A stretch of DNA of 64,000 nt from Hyphomonas sp. (GCA_017792365.1 CP051229.1:1674001-1738000), one strand, 5' to 3'; shown: positions 45,850-54,273, counted from the stretch's first letter. The notes: generated by a model from the letters alone, not told the origin. A program made the numbers and translations.

Positions 45850-46563
45850 ATTTGTGTGGTGGCGGATGCCGTCTTCGGTCTTCGCCCATTCCTTCTTGGA
45901 GTGCTTGACCGCGCCGTGCGTGTAGCCTTCCTCCACCAGTAAGTTGTAGCCCGAGTGTTCGTCGGTCGACACGATGGAGCCGGGCTCCACGTTCTCCAAA
46001 ACCACACGCTTCAGCGTGCCGAGCTTCGTATCCTTCACGACGACCGTTTGCGTCAGGCCGCCCCGTTCGCGCAGGCCGACGACCGTCGTCTTGTTATCGA
46101 GGTGCTTGCCGCGACCCTTCACGCGGCGCAGGCGCCCGCCAATGAAAGCCTCGTCCGCTTCCACGTGGCCTTTGAGCAGGCGGAACTCATCTGCGGAGGT
46201 CATCAGCAGGCGAAGCTGCTGACCCATCCGCCACGCGGTTTTGTAGGTGACGCCCAGTTGCCGCTGAAGCTCTTTGCCGGAGACACCATGACGGGTCACG
46301 ACGAACAGGTAGATGGCGTAGAACCACGATTGCAGGGGCGTGCGCGTATCCTGAAGGACCGTGCCAGCGGTCGGATAGACGTGATCGCCGCACTGGGAGC
46401 AGGCGAACGCGCGGCGGTCGCTCATCCGGTGGAAGGTCGCCTCGGTCTTACACTTGCGGCAAGTGTGGCGCAGGCCATAGCGTACTTCCATCACGTGGCG
46501 CAGGCACGCCTCGTCATCGGGGAAGCGTTGAAAGAACTGCCGGACGGTCATTGTCTTGGTCAT
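45634..46563 (-). CDS. IS1595-family (ISXO2-like) transposase
   Basis: 309 residues from ATG 46563 (GGAGAG upstream). N-terminal zinc ribbon: CRKCK and CSQCG; then the ISXO2-like DDE/N catalytic domain: GHVEADEAFIGG (first Asp), GSIVSTDEHSGY (second Asp), HHTNSIESFWRLFK (Asn/Glu motif). Frame intact, all catalytic residues present, so possibly still active. Only 38 bases separate its start codon from the right inverted repeat. Confidence 0.93.
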   Translation of the reverse strand: MTKTMTVRQFFQRFPDDEACLRHVMEVRYGLRHTCRKCKTEATFHRMSDRRAFACSQCGDHVYPTAGTVLQDTRTPLQSWFYAIYLFVVTRHGVSGKELQRQLGVTYKTAWRMGQQLRLLMTSADEFRLLKGHVEADEAFIGGRLRRVKGRGKHLDNKTTVVGLRERGGLTQTVVVKDTKLGTLKRVVLENVEPGSIVSTDEHSGYNLLVEEGYTHGAVKHSKKEWAKTEDGIRHHTNSIESFWRLFKNSIRSTHIHVSEKYMQRYLDEFTFRSNKRQMGNAMFDLLIASFDRRGQGRFHFRCFGVGVA

Positions 46564-46600
46564 GGGTCTCTCCAATGACCAACAATCTACTTCCCCAGCG

Positions 46601-46619
46601 TACTTGTGTCAAGGGGATA
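46601..46619 (-). repeat. Right terminal inverted repeat of the IS1595-like element
   Basis: TACTTGTGTCAAGGGGATA, complement of the left end at every position. Confidence 0.9.
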
Positions 46620-46759
46620 ATCCGGGCTCGAAAACAGCAGAACAAACAGGGACTAAACCATCAAATGAGACCTGATCCAAGGGCTGAGGGCCCTCGGAAC
46701 CCGTCGGTTTCCAGTTAGAAAACCTAAAACACAAAGTCGCCAAAAAGTTTGTTGGGGGG

Positions 46760-46789
46760 CTTTCAACCCGCTGGAAACGGCCCATATTT
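46760..46789 (+). promoter_or_regulatory. Sigma-32-type heat-shock promoter of rpoH
   Basis: CTTTCAA (46760-46766), 14-base spacer, CCCATATTT (46781-46789), close to the sigma-32 pattern CTTGAAA-n13/15-CCCATNT. Implies autoregulation of rpoH, as known in Caulobacter. The mobile element ends 134 bases upstream. Confidence 0.65.
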
Positions 46790-46934
46790 GGCAGGTCGGG
46801 AAAAGCGGACGGGACATAATCCTGCCGAAAATACTTATATATTGATGAGTGCTGAAACCGAACGGGGTCAGCACACGTACTAGACAATACAAGAGCGCGG
46901 CTCCCACCCGCGCCAAGGGCAAAGGAGAAACGAC

Positions 46935-47834
46935 ATGGCTGCAGCTAGCATGGCCATCGCACTGTCGCCTGAACAGGGGCTGTCGCGATACCTCTCCGAA
47001 ATCCGCAAGTTTCCTCTTCTGGAGAAGAACGAGGAATTCATGCTCGCGAAACGCTGGGCGGAGCACCAGGACGGCGAAGCCGCCGAAAGACTGGTCACCT
47101 CTCACCTGCGCCTCGTTGCAAAGATCGCCATGGGCTACCGCGGTTACGGTCTCCCCATCGGCGAAGTGATTTCCGAGGGCAATGTCGGCCTCATGCAGGC
47201 CGTAAAGAAATTCGACCCGGACAAGGGCTTCCGCCTGGCGACCTACGCCATGTGGTGGATCCGCGCCGCGATCCAGGAATACATCCTGCGCTCGTGGTCG
47301 CTGGTGAAACTCGGCACGACCGCTGCGCAGAAGAAGCTCTTCTTCAACCTCCGCCGCCTCAAGGGCGAGCTGCAGGCGATGGAAGAGGGCCAGCTCCATC
47401 CGGACAACGTGACCGAGATCGCGACCCGCCTCGGCGTCACCGAAGACGAAGTGATGTCGATGAACGGCCGCATGTCTTCGGGCGGCGACGCCTCGCTGAA
47501 CGCTCCCGTGGGCGGCCTCGATGGCGAAAGCGGCGAGTGGCAGGACTGGCTTGTGGACGAGTCCGAAGGTCAGGCCGACGACATGGCCAACCGCGACGAG
47601 TTCCAGGCTCGCATGGAGCTGCTCGAAACGGCGATGGAATCGCTCAACGAGCGTGAGCGCCACATCATCACCGAGCGGCGCCTGAAAGAAGACCCGACGA
47701 CGCTGGAAGACCTGAGCCAGGTCTACAACGTCAGCCGGGAGCGCATCCGCCAGATCGAGGTGCGCGCCTTCGAGAAGCTCCAGAAAGCCATGCGCGAAGC
47801 CGCAGGCGGACGGGGCCTCGTCCCCGCCGAATAG
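46935..47834 (+). CDS. rpoH: RNA polymerase sigma-32 factor (heat shock)
   Basis: 299 residues; ATG 46935 after AAAGGAG. Region 2: LVTSHLRLVAKIAMGYRGYG and FDPDKGFRLATYAMWWIRAAIQEYIL; RpoH-box QKKLFFNLRRLK just after region 2.4, which distinguishes RpoH from RpoD; region 4 TLEDLSQVYNVSRERIRQIEVRAFEKL. Directs chaperone and protease genes. 5' UTR of about 140 bases could fold over the start as a thermosensor, not examined. Followed by a strong terminator. Confidence 0.97.
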   Translation: MAAASMAIALSPEQGLSRYLSEIRKFPLLEKNEEFMLAKRWAEHQDGEAAERLVTSHLRLVAKIAMGYRGYGLPIGEVISEGNVGLMQAVKKFDPDKGFRLATYAMWWIRAAIQEYILRSWSLVKLGTTAAQKKLFFNLRRLKGELQAMEEGQLHPDNVTEIATRLGVTEDEVMSMNGRMSSGGDASLNAPVGGLDGESGEWQDWLVDESEGQADDMANRDEFQARMELLETAMESLNERERHIITERRLKEDPTTLEDLSQVYNVSRERIRQIEVRAFEKLQKAMREAAGGRGLVPAE

Positions 47835-47860
47835 CGGCTGCCGAACATCGCAATTAATCG

Positions 47861-47898
47861 AACGGGCGCGGGGCCTCCCTCCGCGCCCGTTTTCTTTT
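47861..47898 (+). terminator. Rho-independent terminator of rpoH
   Basis: 11-base stem AACGGGCGCGG / CCGCGCCCGTT, 9-base loop, followed by TTCTTTT. Confidence 0.9.
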
Positions 47899-47906
47899 GC
47901 GCGCCG

Positions 47907-48365
47907 TCAGCCCGACCGCGCCTCGGCGTAGGCTTCGATCAGCTTCCCGAACTCTTCCTCAGGCGGAAATCCCTCGTAGCTGTGGCGCGCCGGCACGTTC
48001 ACCCAGTCCACCTTCTCGGACGTCATCGTCTCAATAAACGGCTCCCGCCACGCAACGACGTCGAACATCATCGGCCGCACATTGACGAACGGGTAGTACG
48101 CGCCCGGCTCACCGACGCGTGTGAACGTCCACGTAAAGCACTCGGGACACCCATAATGCTCGAGCCCGGGCTGTTTCGCGCCGCACCGCACCGGCTCGCC
48201 CGCAACCACTCGAAAGCCGTCCGCCGGAATCAGCACCGTCAGCGAGAACGCGCTTGCGCTCATCCGCTGGCAGCCCCGGCAATGTCATGCCGCAGTCAGC
48301 AGAGGCAGCGCCGAAACCTCCATGCGCATCGCCCCACAGCGGCACGTACCCGTTTCTGTTTTCAC
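47907..48365 (-). pseudogene. GFA-family (formaldehyde-activating-like) zinc protein with in-frame TGA at a catalytic Cys codon
   Basis: Reading from GTG 48365: MKTETGTCRCGAMRMEVSAL, then PLLTAA-TGA-HCRGCQRMSASAFS and on to residue 152. Every GFA landmark is present: C-x-C (TCRC), the catalytic C-x-C-x-x-C whose first Cys codon is TGA (complement 48285-48287), FS after it, and the second structural pair GCPECFTW. The stop therefore falls exactly at the position of a zinc-binding Cys (TGC to TGA). Options: selenocysteine, a recent point mutation, or a base-call error. The open part from ATG 48263 alone would lack the metal site. Family enzymes act on glutathione adducts, though most members are uncharacterised. 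Confidence 0.85.
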
Positions 48366-48485
48366 CAGACCCCGACTCCCTGAAAGGCTCATCCGGCCTA
48401 CGGCCTAACACCTATCCCACGCCGGGCCACAGGTGTAGCCACGCTTGATCACCCCCCGCCCGGACAACTCCACACTACGCTCGCC

Positions 48486-49298
48486 ATGCTCATCCCCATC
48501 ACCGCGCTCGATGACCAACGCATCGCCCCCTACCGCGATGTGAAGGACCGCGACCTGCACCGCCGGGACAACCTGTTCATCGTCGAGGGCAAGGTCACGA
48601 TCGCGCGCCTGATCGAGCATTCACGCTTTCCGATCCGCTCTCTGTTCTTCGCCGAAACGCGTATCGAGCCGATGCAAGAGATCCTCAACGGCCTCGACCC
48701 CGCGATCCCGGTCTACACCGCGCCGCAGAACATCATGGACGCTGTCGCTGGCTTCCCTCTCCATCGCGGCGCCCTGGCGCTCGCGGAACGCACACAGGCG
48801 CCTTCAATCAGGGAGATCCTCCCGGAAACAGGCCCAGCCACGGTGCTCGTCCTCATCGGCCTTTCCAACCACGACAATGTCGGCGCCTGCTTCCGCAACG
48901 CCGCCGCCCTCGGCGCTGACGCCATCCTGCTCGATGAAACCAGCTGCGACCCACTGTACCGAAAGGCGATCCGCGTCTCAGCCGGCACAGCCCTGTCCCT
49001 ACCCTTTACGCAGGCAGGCGGCGGCCCGGCGATCATCAGCGAGCTGGCCAACCTCGACTATGAGTGCTGGTCGCTCACCCCGACGAACGGCCGTCCGCTC
49101 ACGAGGGCAAAGCCGCCCGAGCGCCTCGCGCTGGTTCTCGGTCCTGAAGGCCCCGGCCTGCCCGCCGAACTGATGGACCAGACGACCCGCATCACCATCC
49201 CGATGGCTTCGGGAATCGACAGCCTCAACGTCGCGACAGCAGGCGCAATCGCCCTCTCCCACGTGTTCGCAGCCCGCGTGCCGTCCGCGGAAGGTTGA
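48486..49298 (+). CDS. SpoU/TrmH-family RNA 2'-O-methyltransferase
   Basis: SPOUT-fold methyltransferase, 270 residues, with an N-terminal substrate-binding part (RRDNLFIVEGKVTIARLIE). SpoU motifs: LIGLSNHDNVGACFRNAAALGADAILLDE, LALVLGPEGPGLP and IPMASGIDSLNVATAGAIAL with the conserved Asn, Glu and Ser/Asn. Modifies rRNA or tRNA; exact site not deducible. Confidence 0.92.
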   Translation: MLIPITALDDQRIAPYRDVKDRDLHRRDNLFIVEGKVTIARLIEHSRFPIRSLFFAETRIEPMQEILNGLDPAIPVYTAPQNIMDAVAGFPLHRGALALAERTQAPSIREILPETGPATVLVLIGLSNHDNVGACFRNAAALGADAILLDETSCDPLYRKAIRVSAGTALSLPFTQAGGGPAIISELANLDYECWSLTPTNGRPLTRAKPPERLALVLGPEGPGLPAELMDQTTRITIPMASGIDSLNVATAGAIALSHVFAARVPSAEG

Positions 49299-49371
49299 CT
49301 CCACCATCCCCCCCGGCCTCTATCCCCAGCACAAAATGCCGGGGACCGAACCCGCGCTCGGGGAGATAGAG

Positions 49372-50994
49372 ATGATTAAAACCATGCGCGCCAGCGTAGG
49401 GGCTGCGTTCGCCGTACTCGCGACCGTCGCCTGTTCGCCATCCGAAGATGCCGAGGCGAGCGATCCGACGATCGTCTCGACACTGACCGGCCCTCTGCAG
49501 GGCATCGACGTCGATGGCGTCTACGAATTTCGCGGCGTGCCCTACGCACAGCCGCCCGTCGGCCCGCTGCGCTTCCAGGCCCCGGCGCCGCGCGAACCGA
49601 CCGACGCGCCAACACTCGCGACCCAGTACGGCGAACCCTGCGTCCAGATGCGTGCGGGTGCAGGCGCAGCCAGCTATCCTCCGCTTGTTCAGGCGGCGAT
49701 GACAGAAGCGTTCGCCCCGCCAGCCAACGTCAATCCGGAAGGCGACGAGAACTGCCTCGTCCTGAATGTCTACACACAGGCGACCGGACCGGAATCCGGC
49801 GCCAACCGACCCGTGATGGTCTGGCTGCACGGCGGCGGCTTCTCCTACGGCCAGGCCGCGCTGAACATCTATCAGGGACACAACCTCGCGAAAAACCATG
49901 ACGTCGTCTTCGTCGGCGTAAACCACCGTCTCAACGTGTTCGGATTTCTCGGTCTCGACACAGCAGCGGTCCCCGGTTTCGAAGGCTCCGCCAACGCCGG
50001 CATGCTGGATATCGTCGCGGCGCTGGAGTGGGTGAACGCCAATATCGACCAGTTCGGCGGCGATCCCGGCAACGTCACGATTTTCGGCCAGTCCGGCGGC
50101 GGCGCCAAGGTATCGACCTTGCTCGCCATGCCCGAAGCGGAGGGCCTGTTTCACCGCGCAATCATTCAGTCCGGCGCAGGCACGCGCGTTGGCTCAAGCG
50201 AAGACGCCGGCAAAGCCGCGCTCGACTTCCTGACTGCTGCTGGCGTCTCGCCAGACAACGCGGCTGCAGATATCCAGACGCTCTCTACCCAGGAAATTCT
50301 CGCGGCGGCCAGTGAAATTGGGACGCGCAGCTTCCGCCCTTCGATCGACGGCGCGAACATTCTCCGCCACCCCTTCGTTCCCGATGCTGCGCCCAGCTCC
50401 GCCAATGTGCCGGTCATGATCGGCTTCACCAGTGACGAGCAGACCCTCTACAATGTCGGCAATCCGGAGTGGCTGAATACGACCGAGGCCCAGCTGCTGG
50501 AAGCCGCTGAAGGCGTCGCTCCCGGCAATGGCCAGGCGCTGATCGACAGCTACAGGGAACTCTATCCTGACCAGTCCCCCGCCTACCTGCTGATGCAGGT
50601 CACCGGAACAACCCGCCAGATCCACGGCGCAGCCCAGCTTGCCGGGGCGCACGCAGCGATGCCCGCACCGACCTACGCCTATGTTTTCTCTCACCCGCTG
50701 CCGCCTCAGGATTTCGTCCTGAAATCCCCCCACACAGCGGAAATTCCCTACATCATGGACAATGTCGGCAAGTCACCGCTCTTCGCAGGCGCAACCGCAG
50801 CCGATTTCGCTGTGGAAGACCTGATGAGCAATATCTGGGTCAGTTTCGCCCGCACCGGCGACCCGAATGTCGAAGGCCTGCCGGACTGGCCGCAATATGA
50901 CGCGGAAACGCGCCCCACGATGTTCCTCTCAGCAGACAGTCAATTGGTGGAAAGGCCTTACGACAAGGCCCTCACGCTAACGGTGTCGAACTAG
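49372..50994 (+). CDS. Type B carboxylesterase lipoprotein
   Basis: Alpha/beta hydrolase of the carboxylesterase family. ATG 49372 with GGGGAGA; lipobox ATVACSPS. Landmarks: FRGVPYAQPPVGPLRFQAP, DENCLVLNVYTQ, oxyanion HGGGFSYGQ, nucleophile FGQSGGGAKV (Ser about 241), acidic residue region GFTSDEQTLYN, and catalytic His in HTAEIPYIMDN. About 540 residues, complete. Likely periplasmic or surface-bound ester hydrolase. Confidence 0.92.
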   Translation: MIKTMRASVGAAFAVLATVACSPSEDAEASDPTIVSTLTGPLQGIDVDGVYEFRGVPYAQPPVGPLRFQAPAPREPTDAPTLATQYGEPCVQMRAGAGAASYPPLVQAAMTEAFAPPANVNPEGDENCLVLNVYTQATGPESGANRPVMVWLHGGGFSYGQAALNIYQGHNLAKNHDVVFVGVNHRLNVFGFLGLDTAAVPGFEGSANAGMLDIVAALEWVNANIDQFGGDPGNVTIFGQSGGGAKVSTLLAMPEAEGLFHRAIIQSGAGTRVGSSEDAGKAALDFLTAAGVSPDNAAADIQTLSTQEILAAASEIGTRSFRPSIDGANILRHPFVPDAAPSSANVPVMIGFTSDEQTLYNVGNPEWLNTTEAQLLEAAEGVAPGNGQALIDSYRELYPDQSPAYLLMQVTGTTRQIHGAAQLAGAHAAMPAPTYAYVFSHPLPPQDFVLKSPHTAEIPYIMDNVGKSPLFAGATAADFAVEDLMSNIWVSFARTGDPNVEGLPDWPQYDAETRPTMFLSADSQLVERPYDKALTLTVSN

Positions 50995-51080
50995 GGCCGA
51001 ATTGACGCTGCCGGTTGCATGAGCGAATCACGCTAGTACATACCAGCACGGTTTCGGCCACAACCTGGAGCAACCTCGGC

Positions 51081-52064
51081 TTGCGATCGATCGTGACAGG
51101 CGGTTGCGGATTTCTCGGTTCCACCCTCGCGCGCGAGCTGGTGAACCGCGGCGATCGCGTGCTCGCAATCGACGCGAAGCTGAAGTCCCAGCAGGTTCCA
51201 GCTCTCGCCGGGCTTGCGGGAAACGACAACTTCGTGCGCCTCCAGGCCGACGTTTCGGACCGCACCCTGGTCCGCTCGCTGTTCCGCGAGTTCAGGCCCG
51301 ACCGCATCTTCCATCTCACTGCGCCAAGAAGCGAAGAACCGGGCGAAGCCTTCGACGCCGACATCGCCTGCGCCTTCTCCGTCATGGACGCCGCCCGCAT
51401 CGAGCTGGAGCGCCGCGAGCCCGAGGAGCGGAAGGGCTTTCGCGTGGTCAACGCGGTCCGCCGCGCCAACATGCCGTCGCCGTCAGGATCATCGACCGAG
51501 TCCCGGTCCGTCTCCACACGCCTGCGCGCCGACCTGATCGAGAAATACGCCGCCGCCTACGACCTCCATACTGTCACCTGCCTCGCGGACAGCGTCTTCG
51601 GCCGCCACGACCCGCGCCCCACGCTGATCAACCGCCTGATCCAGGCGCTGCGCGACCGCAACCCGTTCGAGCTCGTCGAGACCAACGTGTTTCGCGACTG
51701 GCTGCCGGTCGCCGACTTCGCCACAGGCATGATCGCCGCAGCTGACAATGGCGCGCGCGGCGCGGCCTACGAGTTCTCGGTCGGCGCCGAACGGCGCGAC
51801 AGCGACGTCGCCGAGATCATCTGCGCCGTGCTCGACCGCAAGCGGCCGCTGCAGGGCCGCGCCTGGATCGATCTCGTCACGCTTGCCGATGCGCGCTCCG
51901 CCCGCCGCCAGTCGCCTCCCAGTCTCGATCCGGGTCCGGCGGAGCGCGATCTCAAGTGGCGTCCGCGCGGCTTCCACGCCGGCATCGACAGCCTCATCGA
52001 TTGGCCGGAACTGAGGCCAGCCTCGCCATCCACCTCACCAACCGTCCCCCACGCCGCCGAATAG
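51081..52064 (+). CDS. NAD-dependent epimerase/dehydratase-family protein lacking the usual catalytic Tyr-Lys
   Basis: Extended SDR fold: TGGCGFLGSTLARELVNRGD (about 5-24), ADVSDRTLVRSLFREFRPDRIFHLTA. The normal Y-x-x-x-K position reads VSTRLRADLIEKYAAAY, with no aligned Tyr, so classical epimerase chemistry is doubtful. Similar SDRs are annotated D-erythronate dehydrogenase-like (DenD); the S-S-S/T and R-x-x-R patterns give some support, but unproven. TTG 51081 (GGAG upstream) gives the expected Rossmann start; an upstream TTG at 51015 is possible. 327 residues. Confidence 0.75.
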   Translation: MRSIVTGGCGFLGSTLARELVNRGDRVLAIDAKLKSQQVPALAGLAGNDNFVRLQADVSDRTLVRSLFREFRPDRIFHLTAPRSEEPGEAFDADIACAFSVMDAARIELERREPEERKGFRVVNAVRRANMPSPSGSSTESRSVSTRLRADLIEKYAAAYDLHTVTCLADSVFGRHDPRPTLINRLIQALRDRNPFELVETNVFRDWLPVADFATGMIAAADNGARGAAYEFSVGAERRDSDVAEIICAVLDRKRPLQGRAWIDLVTLADARSARRQSPPSLDPGPAERDLKWRPRGFHAGIDSLIDWPELRPASPSTSPTVPHAAE

Positions 52065-52167
52065 CGCTGCATCGCTATCACCGATTTGTCATTGGCCGGA
52101 TGGCGCATACTTTGCCCAGAAACAGGCATATCCGGGCCAACCGGAACGGACTTCGGGAGGATAGACC

Positions 52168-54273
52168 ATGCGCAACTTGCGCCCGACGATCTCGTCAGGA
52201 CGCCTGCTACCCGCAGGCCTGCTCAAGCTCTCAGCCGCCGCTTGCCTCGCAGTACTGACCGCCTGCGTACCGCGCCCCGAAGAAGCAGGCATGTCGGCAG
52301 AGGAACGCGCTGCGCTCGACGCCGCCCACCCCGGCCGGCAGACATACGGCGAATACTGCGCCCAGTGCCACGACAACAACAACGACGCCGGCGCCCCGAC
52401 GCTGGAATCCCTGCGCACGCTCAACGCAGCCACCGTCCGTTACGCGCTCGAGCGCGGCTACATGAAATACGAAGCCCGCAACGTCCCTTCCGACGAACTG
52501 GAGCAGCTGATCCAGTGGCTGCCGCTGAATGAGTCCAGCAACGACGCCTGGATCGAAGAAGCCCGCTGTCCGATCAAGCAGCGAGCCGTCAACCTCGACG
52601 GCGCGCCGCGCACCGCAACCACGTTCGGCATCGGCCCGGAAAACCAGCGCAATCAGTCCGCCGAGGACGTCGGCCTCACCAAGGCCGACATGCCGAACCT
52701 CGAGCTTGCCTGGTCCATCGCCTTTCCAAACACCCCGACCATGCGCGCTCAGCCCGTCGTGGTTGGCGACACGCTCTTCATCGCAACCACGGACGCCGCG
52801 CGCCTCTACGCGCTCGATGCGAACACTGGCTGCGTGAAATGGCAGTATCGCTCTGACCTGACGCTCCGTTCGTCACTGACTTTCGCCGAAGCAACAGATG
52901 CCAGCCCGGCCGCCATCATCACCGGCGACGCCGCCGGCCGCGTCCACGCCGTCGCCGCCGAGACCGGCGAGGCGATCTGGGTCACAGATGTTTCGCTGAA
53001 CGATCTCAACCGCATCACCGGCGCGCCGGTCGTGCACGGCAATCGCGTCTTCGCGCCGCTCTCGGCCATCGAGGTCAACTACACGCAATACGACGATTAC
53101 GAATGCTGCAAGGGACAGGGCGCCGTGGTCGCACTCGACCTTGCAACCGGCGAAAAGCTCTGGACCGGCCGCACCATGCCCGAACCTGAGCCAGTCCTGA
53201 TCGGCCGCACCGGCACCCAGCAATGGGGCCCTTCCGGCGCCATCATCTGGTCGACCCCGGCCATCGATGTCGAGCGCAATCTGGTCTACGCCGGTTCGGG
53301 AGAGAACACGTCCTGGCCCGCGACCGAAACCTCCGACGCCCTGATCGCTTACGACATGGACACAGGCGAGCGCGAATGGGTTTTCCAGGCGACCGAAGCC
53401 GACATCTGGAACTACGCCTGCTTCCGCAATGCGGCCAACTGCGACTTCCCCGGCGAATACCACAGCCCGGACTTCGACTTCGGCGGTTCCGCTGTCATCA
53501 CCGAGGACACGTCTGGCCGCGACCTCATCGTCATCGGTCAAAAGTCCGGCGTCGTCTGGGCCGTCGATCCCGACACGCAACAGCTAGTCTGGTCAAACCG
53601 CGTCGGCCGCGGCTCTGCCTCGGGCGGCGTCCACTGGGGCGTGGCCGTTGACGGCGAGCGCGTCTACGTACCCATCAACGACCGTCCCGGTGGCGAAGCG
53701 GACCACCCGTCATGGGGCCCTGCACTGCATGCGCTCGACATCGACACGGGAGAGGCCCTGTGGACCTATAAGCCGTCGGTCGCTGATTGCGGCGTAGACG
53801 TCCCGCCCGGCTTCACCTTCCAGCTGCCTGGCGAACTGGCGATGACGCCCGTCGCCGCGCCCATGCCGCCGGATGGCCGCATGGTCTGGAACACCTGGAC
53901 CCCGGGCGAGAACACGCCTCCCTCGCCGGAACAGCCCGTGCAGCAGGCGCCCGCCCAACGCGACGAGGATGGCGCCCCCATCCCCTGCCGCCTCGGCATG
54001 TCGCCAGCCCCGCTGGTTGTCGACGGCGCCGTCGTCACGGGAACAACCGGCGGCATGCTGCGCGTCTTCGACGGTGAGACCGGCGACATTCTCTTCGAGT
54101 ATCAGACCAATCGCCCGTTCGACGCGATAAATGACGTTCCCGCCCACGGCGGCGGGCTCGACAGTCACCCTTACGTGGCGGCAAACGGAACGCTTTACGT
54201 TCAGTCAGGCTACGCCAGATTTGGTCAACCTCCGGGCAACGTCCTGCTGGCATTCCGTCCGAAAGCGGACTGA
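52168..54273 (+). CDS. PQQ-dependent dehydrogenase with N-terminal cytochrome c domain, lipoprotein (polyvinyl-alcohol-dehydrogenase-like)
   Basis: ATG 52168 with GGGAGGA; signal with lipobox LTACVPR. Haem c domain at about 55-115: YCAQCHDNNN. Eight-bladed PQQ propeller follows with repeated DANTGCVKWQYRS, ALDLATGEKLWTG, MDTGEREWVFQ and DTGEALWTY blades. Adjacent cysteines in YECCKGQG match the vicinal disulfide known in PQQ alcohol dehydrogenases. Domain order (haem first, PQQ second) and 701 residues recall polyvinyl alcohol dehydrogenase. Periplasmic, electrons pass from PQQ through haem. No PQQ synthesis genes are in view. Confidence 0.88.
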   Translation: MRNLRPTISSGRLLPAGLLKLSAAACLAVLTACVPRPEEAGMSAEERAALDAAHPGRQTYGEYCAQCHDNNNDAGAPTLESLRTLNAATVRYALERGYMKYEARNVPSDELEQLIQWLPLNESSNDAWIEEARCPIKQRAVNLDGAPRTATTFGIGPENQRNQSAEDVGLTKADMPNLELAWSIAFPNTPTMRAQPVVVGDTLFIATTDAARLYALDANTGCVKWQYRSDLTLRSSLTFAEATDASPAAIITGDAAGRVHAVAAETGEAIWVTDVSLNDLNRITGAPVVHGNRVFAPLSAIEVNYTQYDDYECCKGQGAVVALDLATGEKLWTGRTMPEPEPVLIGRTGTQQWGPSGAIIWSTPAIDVERNLVYAGSGENTSWPATETSDALIAYDMDTGEREWVFQATEADIWNYACFRNAANCDFPGEYHSPDFDFGGSAVITEDTSGRDLIVIGQKSGVVWAVDPDTQQLVWSNRVGRGSASGGVHWGVAVDGERVYVPINDRPGGEADHPSWGPALHALDIDTGEALWTYKPSVADCGVDVPPGFTFQLPGELAMTPVAAPMPPDGRMVWNTWTPGENTPPSPEQPVQQAPAQRDEDGAPIPCRLGMSPAPLVVDGAVVTGTTGGMLRVFDGETGDILFEYQTNRPFDAINDVPAHGGGLDSHPYVAANGTLYVQSGYARFGQPPGNVLLAFRPKAD

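Larger units (their letters stand above)
43364..46626. mobile_element. IS1595-family transposon carrying passenger genes (about 3.26 kb)
   Basis: Ends: 19-base perfect inverted repeat TATCCCCTTGACACAAGTA at 43369-43387 and its complement at 46601-46619. Outside these, both flanks carry GCTCGAAAA (43355-43363 and 46626-46634), an apparent target duplication of eight to nine bases. The outermost few bases differ between ends (GGGAG versus GG/CCGGAT), so the exact boundary is uncertain by one to three bases. The transposase lies at the right end, transcribed inward; about 2.2 kb of cargo fills the rest. The cargo is visibly less GC-rich than the host genes. In ISfinder terms the size and layout resemble the passenger-bearing ISNha5-type subgroup, from memory. 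Confidence 0.85.

Noticed and set aside
45634-46563. Simple 1-kb IS with unrelated neighbouring genes
   Set aside because: The matching inverted repeat to the right end is found only at 43369, beyond the cargo, and the flanking duplication fits that outer pair.
48285-48287. Treating the GFA TGA as one more indel error
   Set aside because: The frame is the same on both sides, so a single substitution, not a base loss, separates it from a Cys codon.
48109-48411. Separate small gene overlapping the GFA N-terminal region
   Set aside because: It is an out-of-frame translation of the GFA gene; the GFA frame carries the TCRC and HCRGC motifs.
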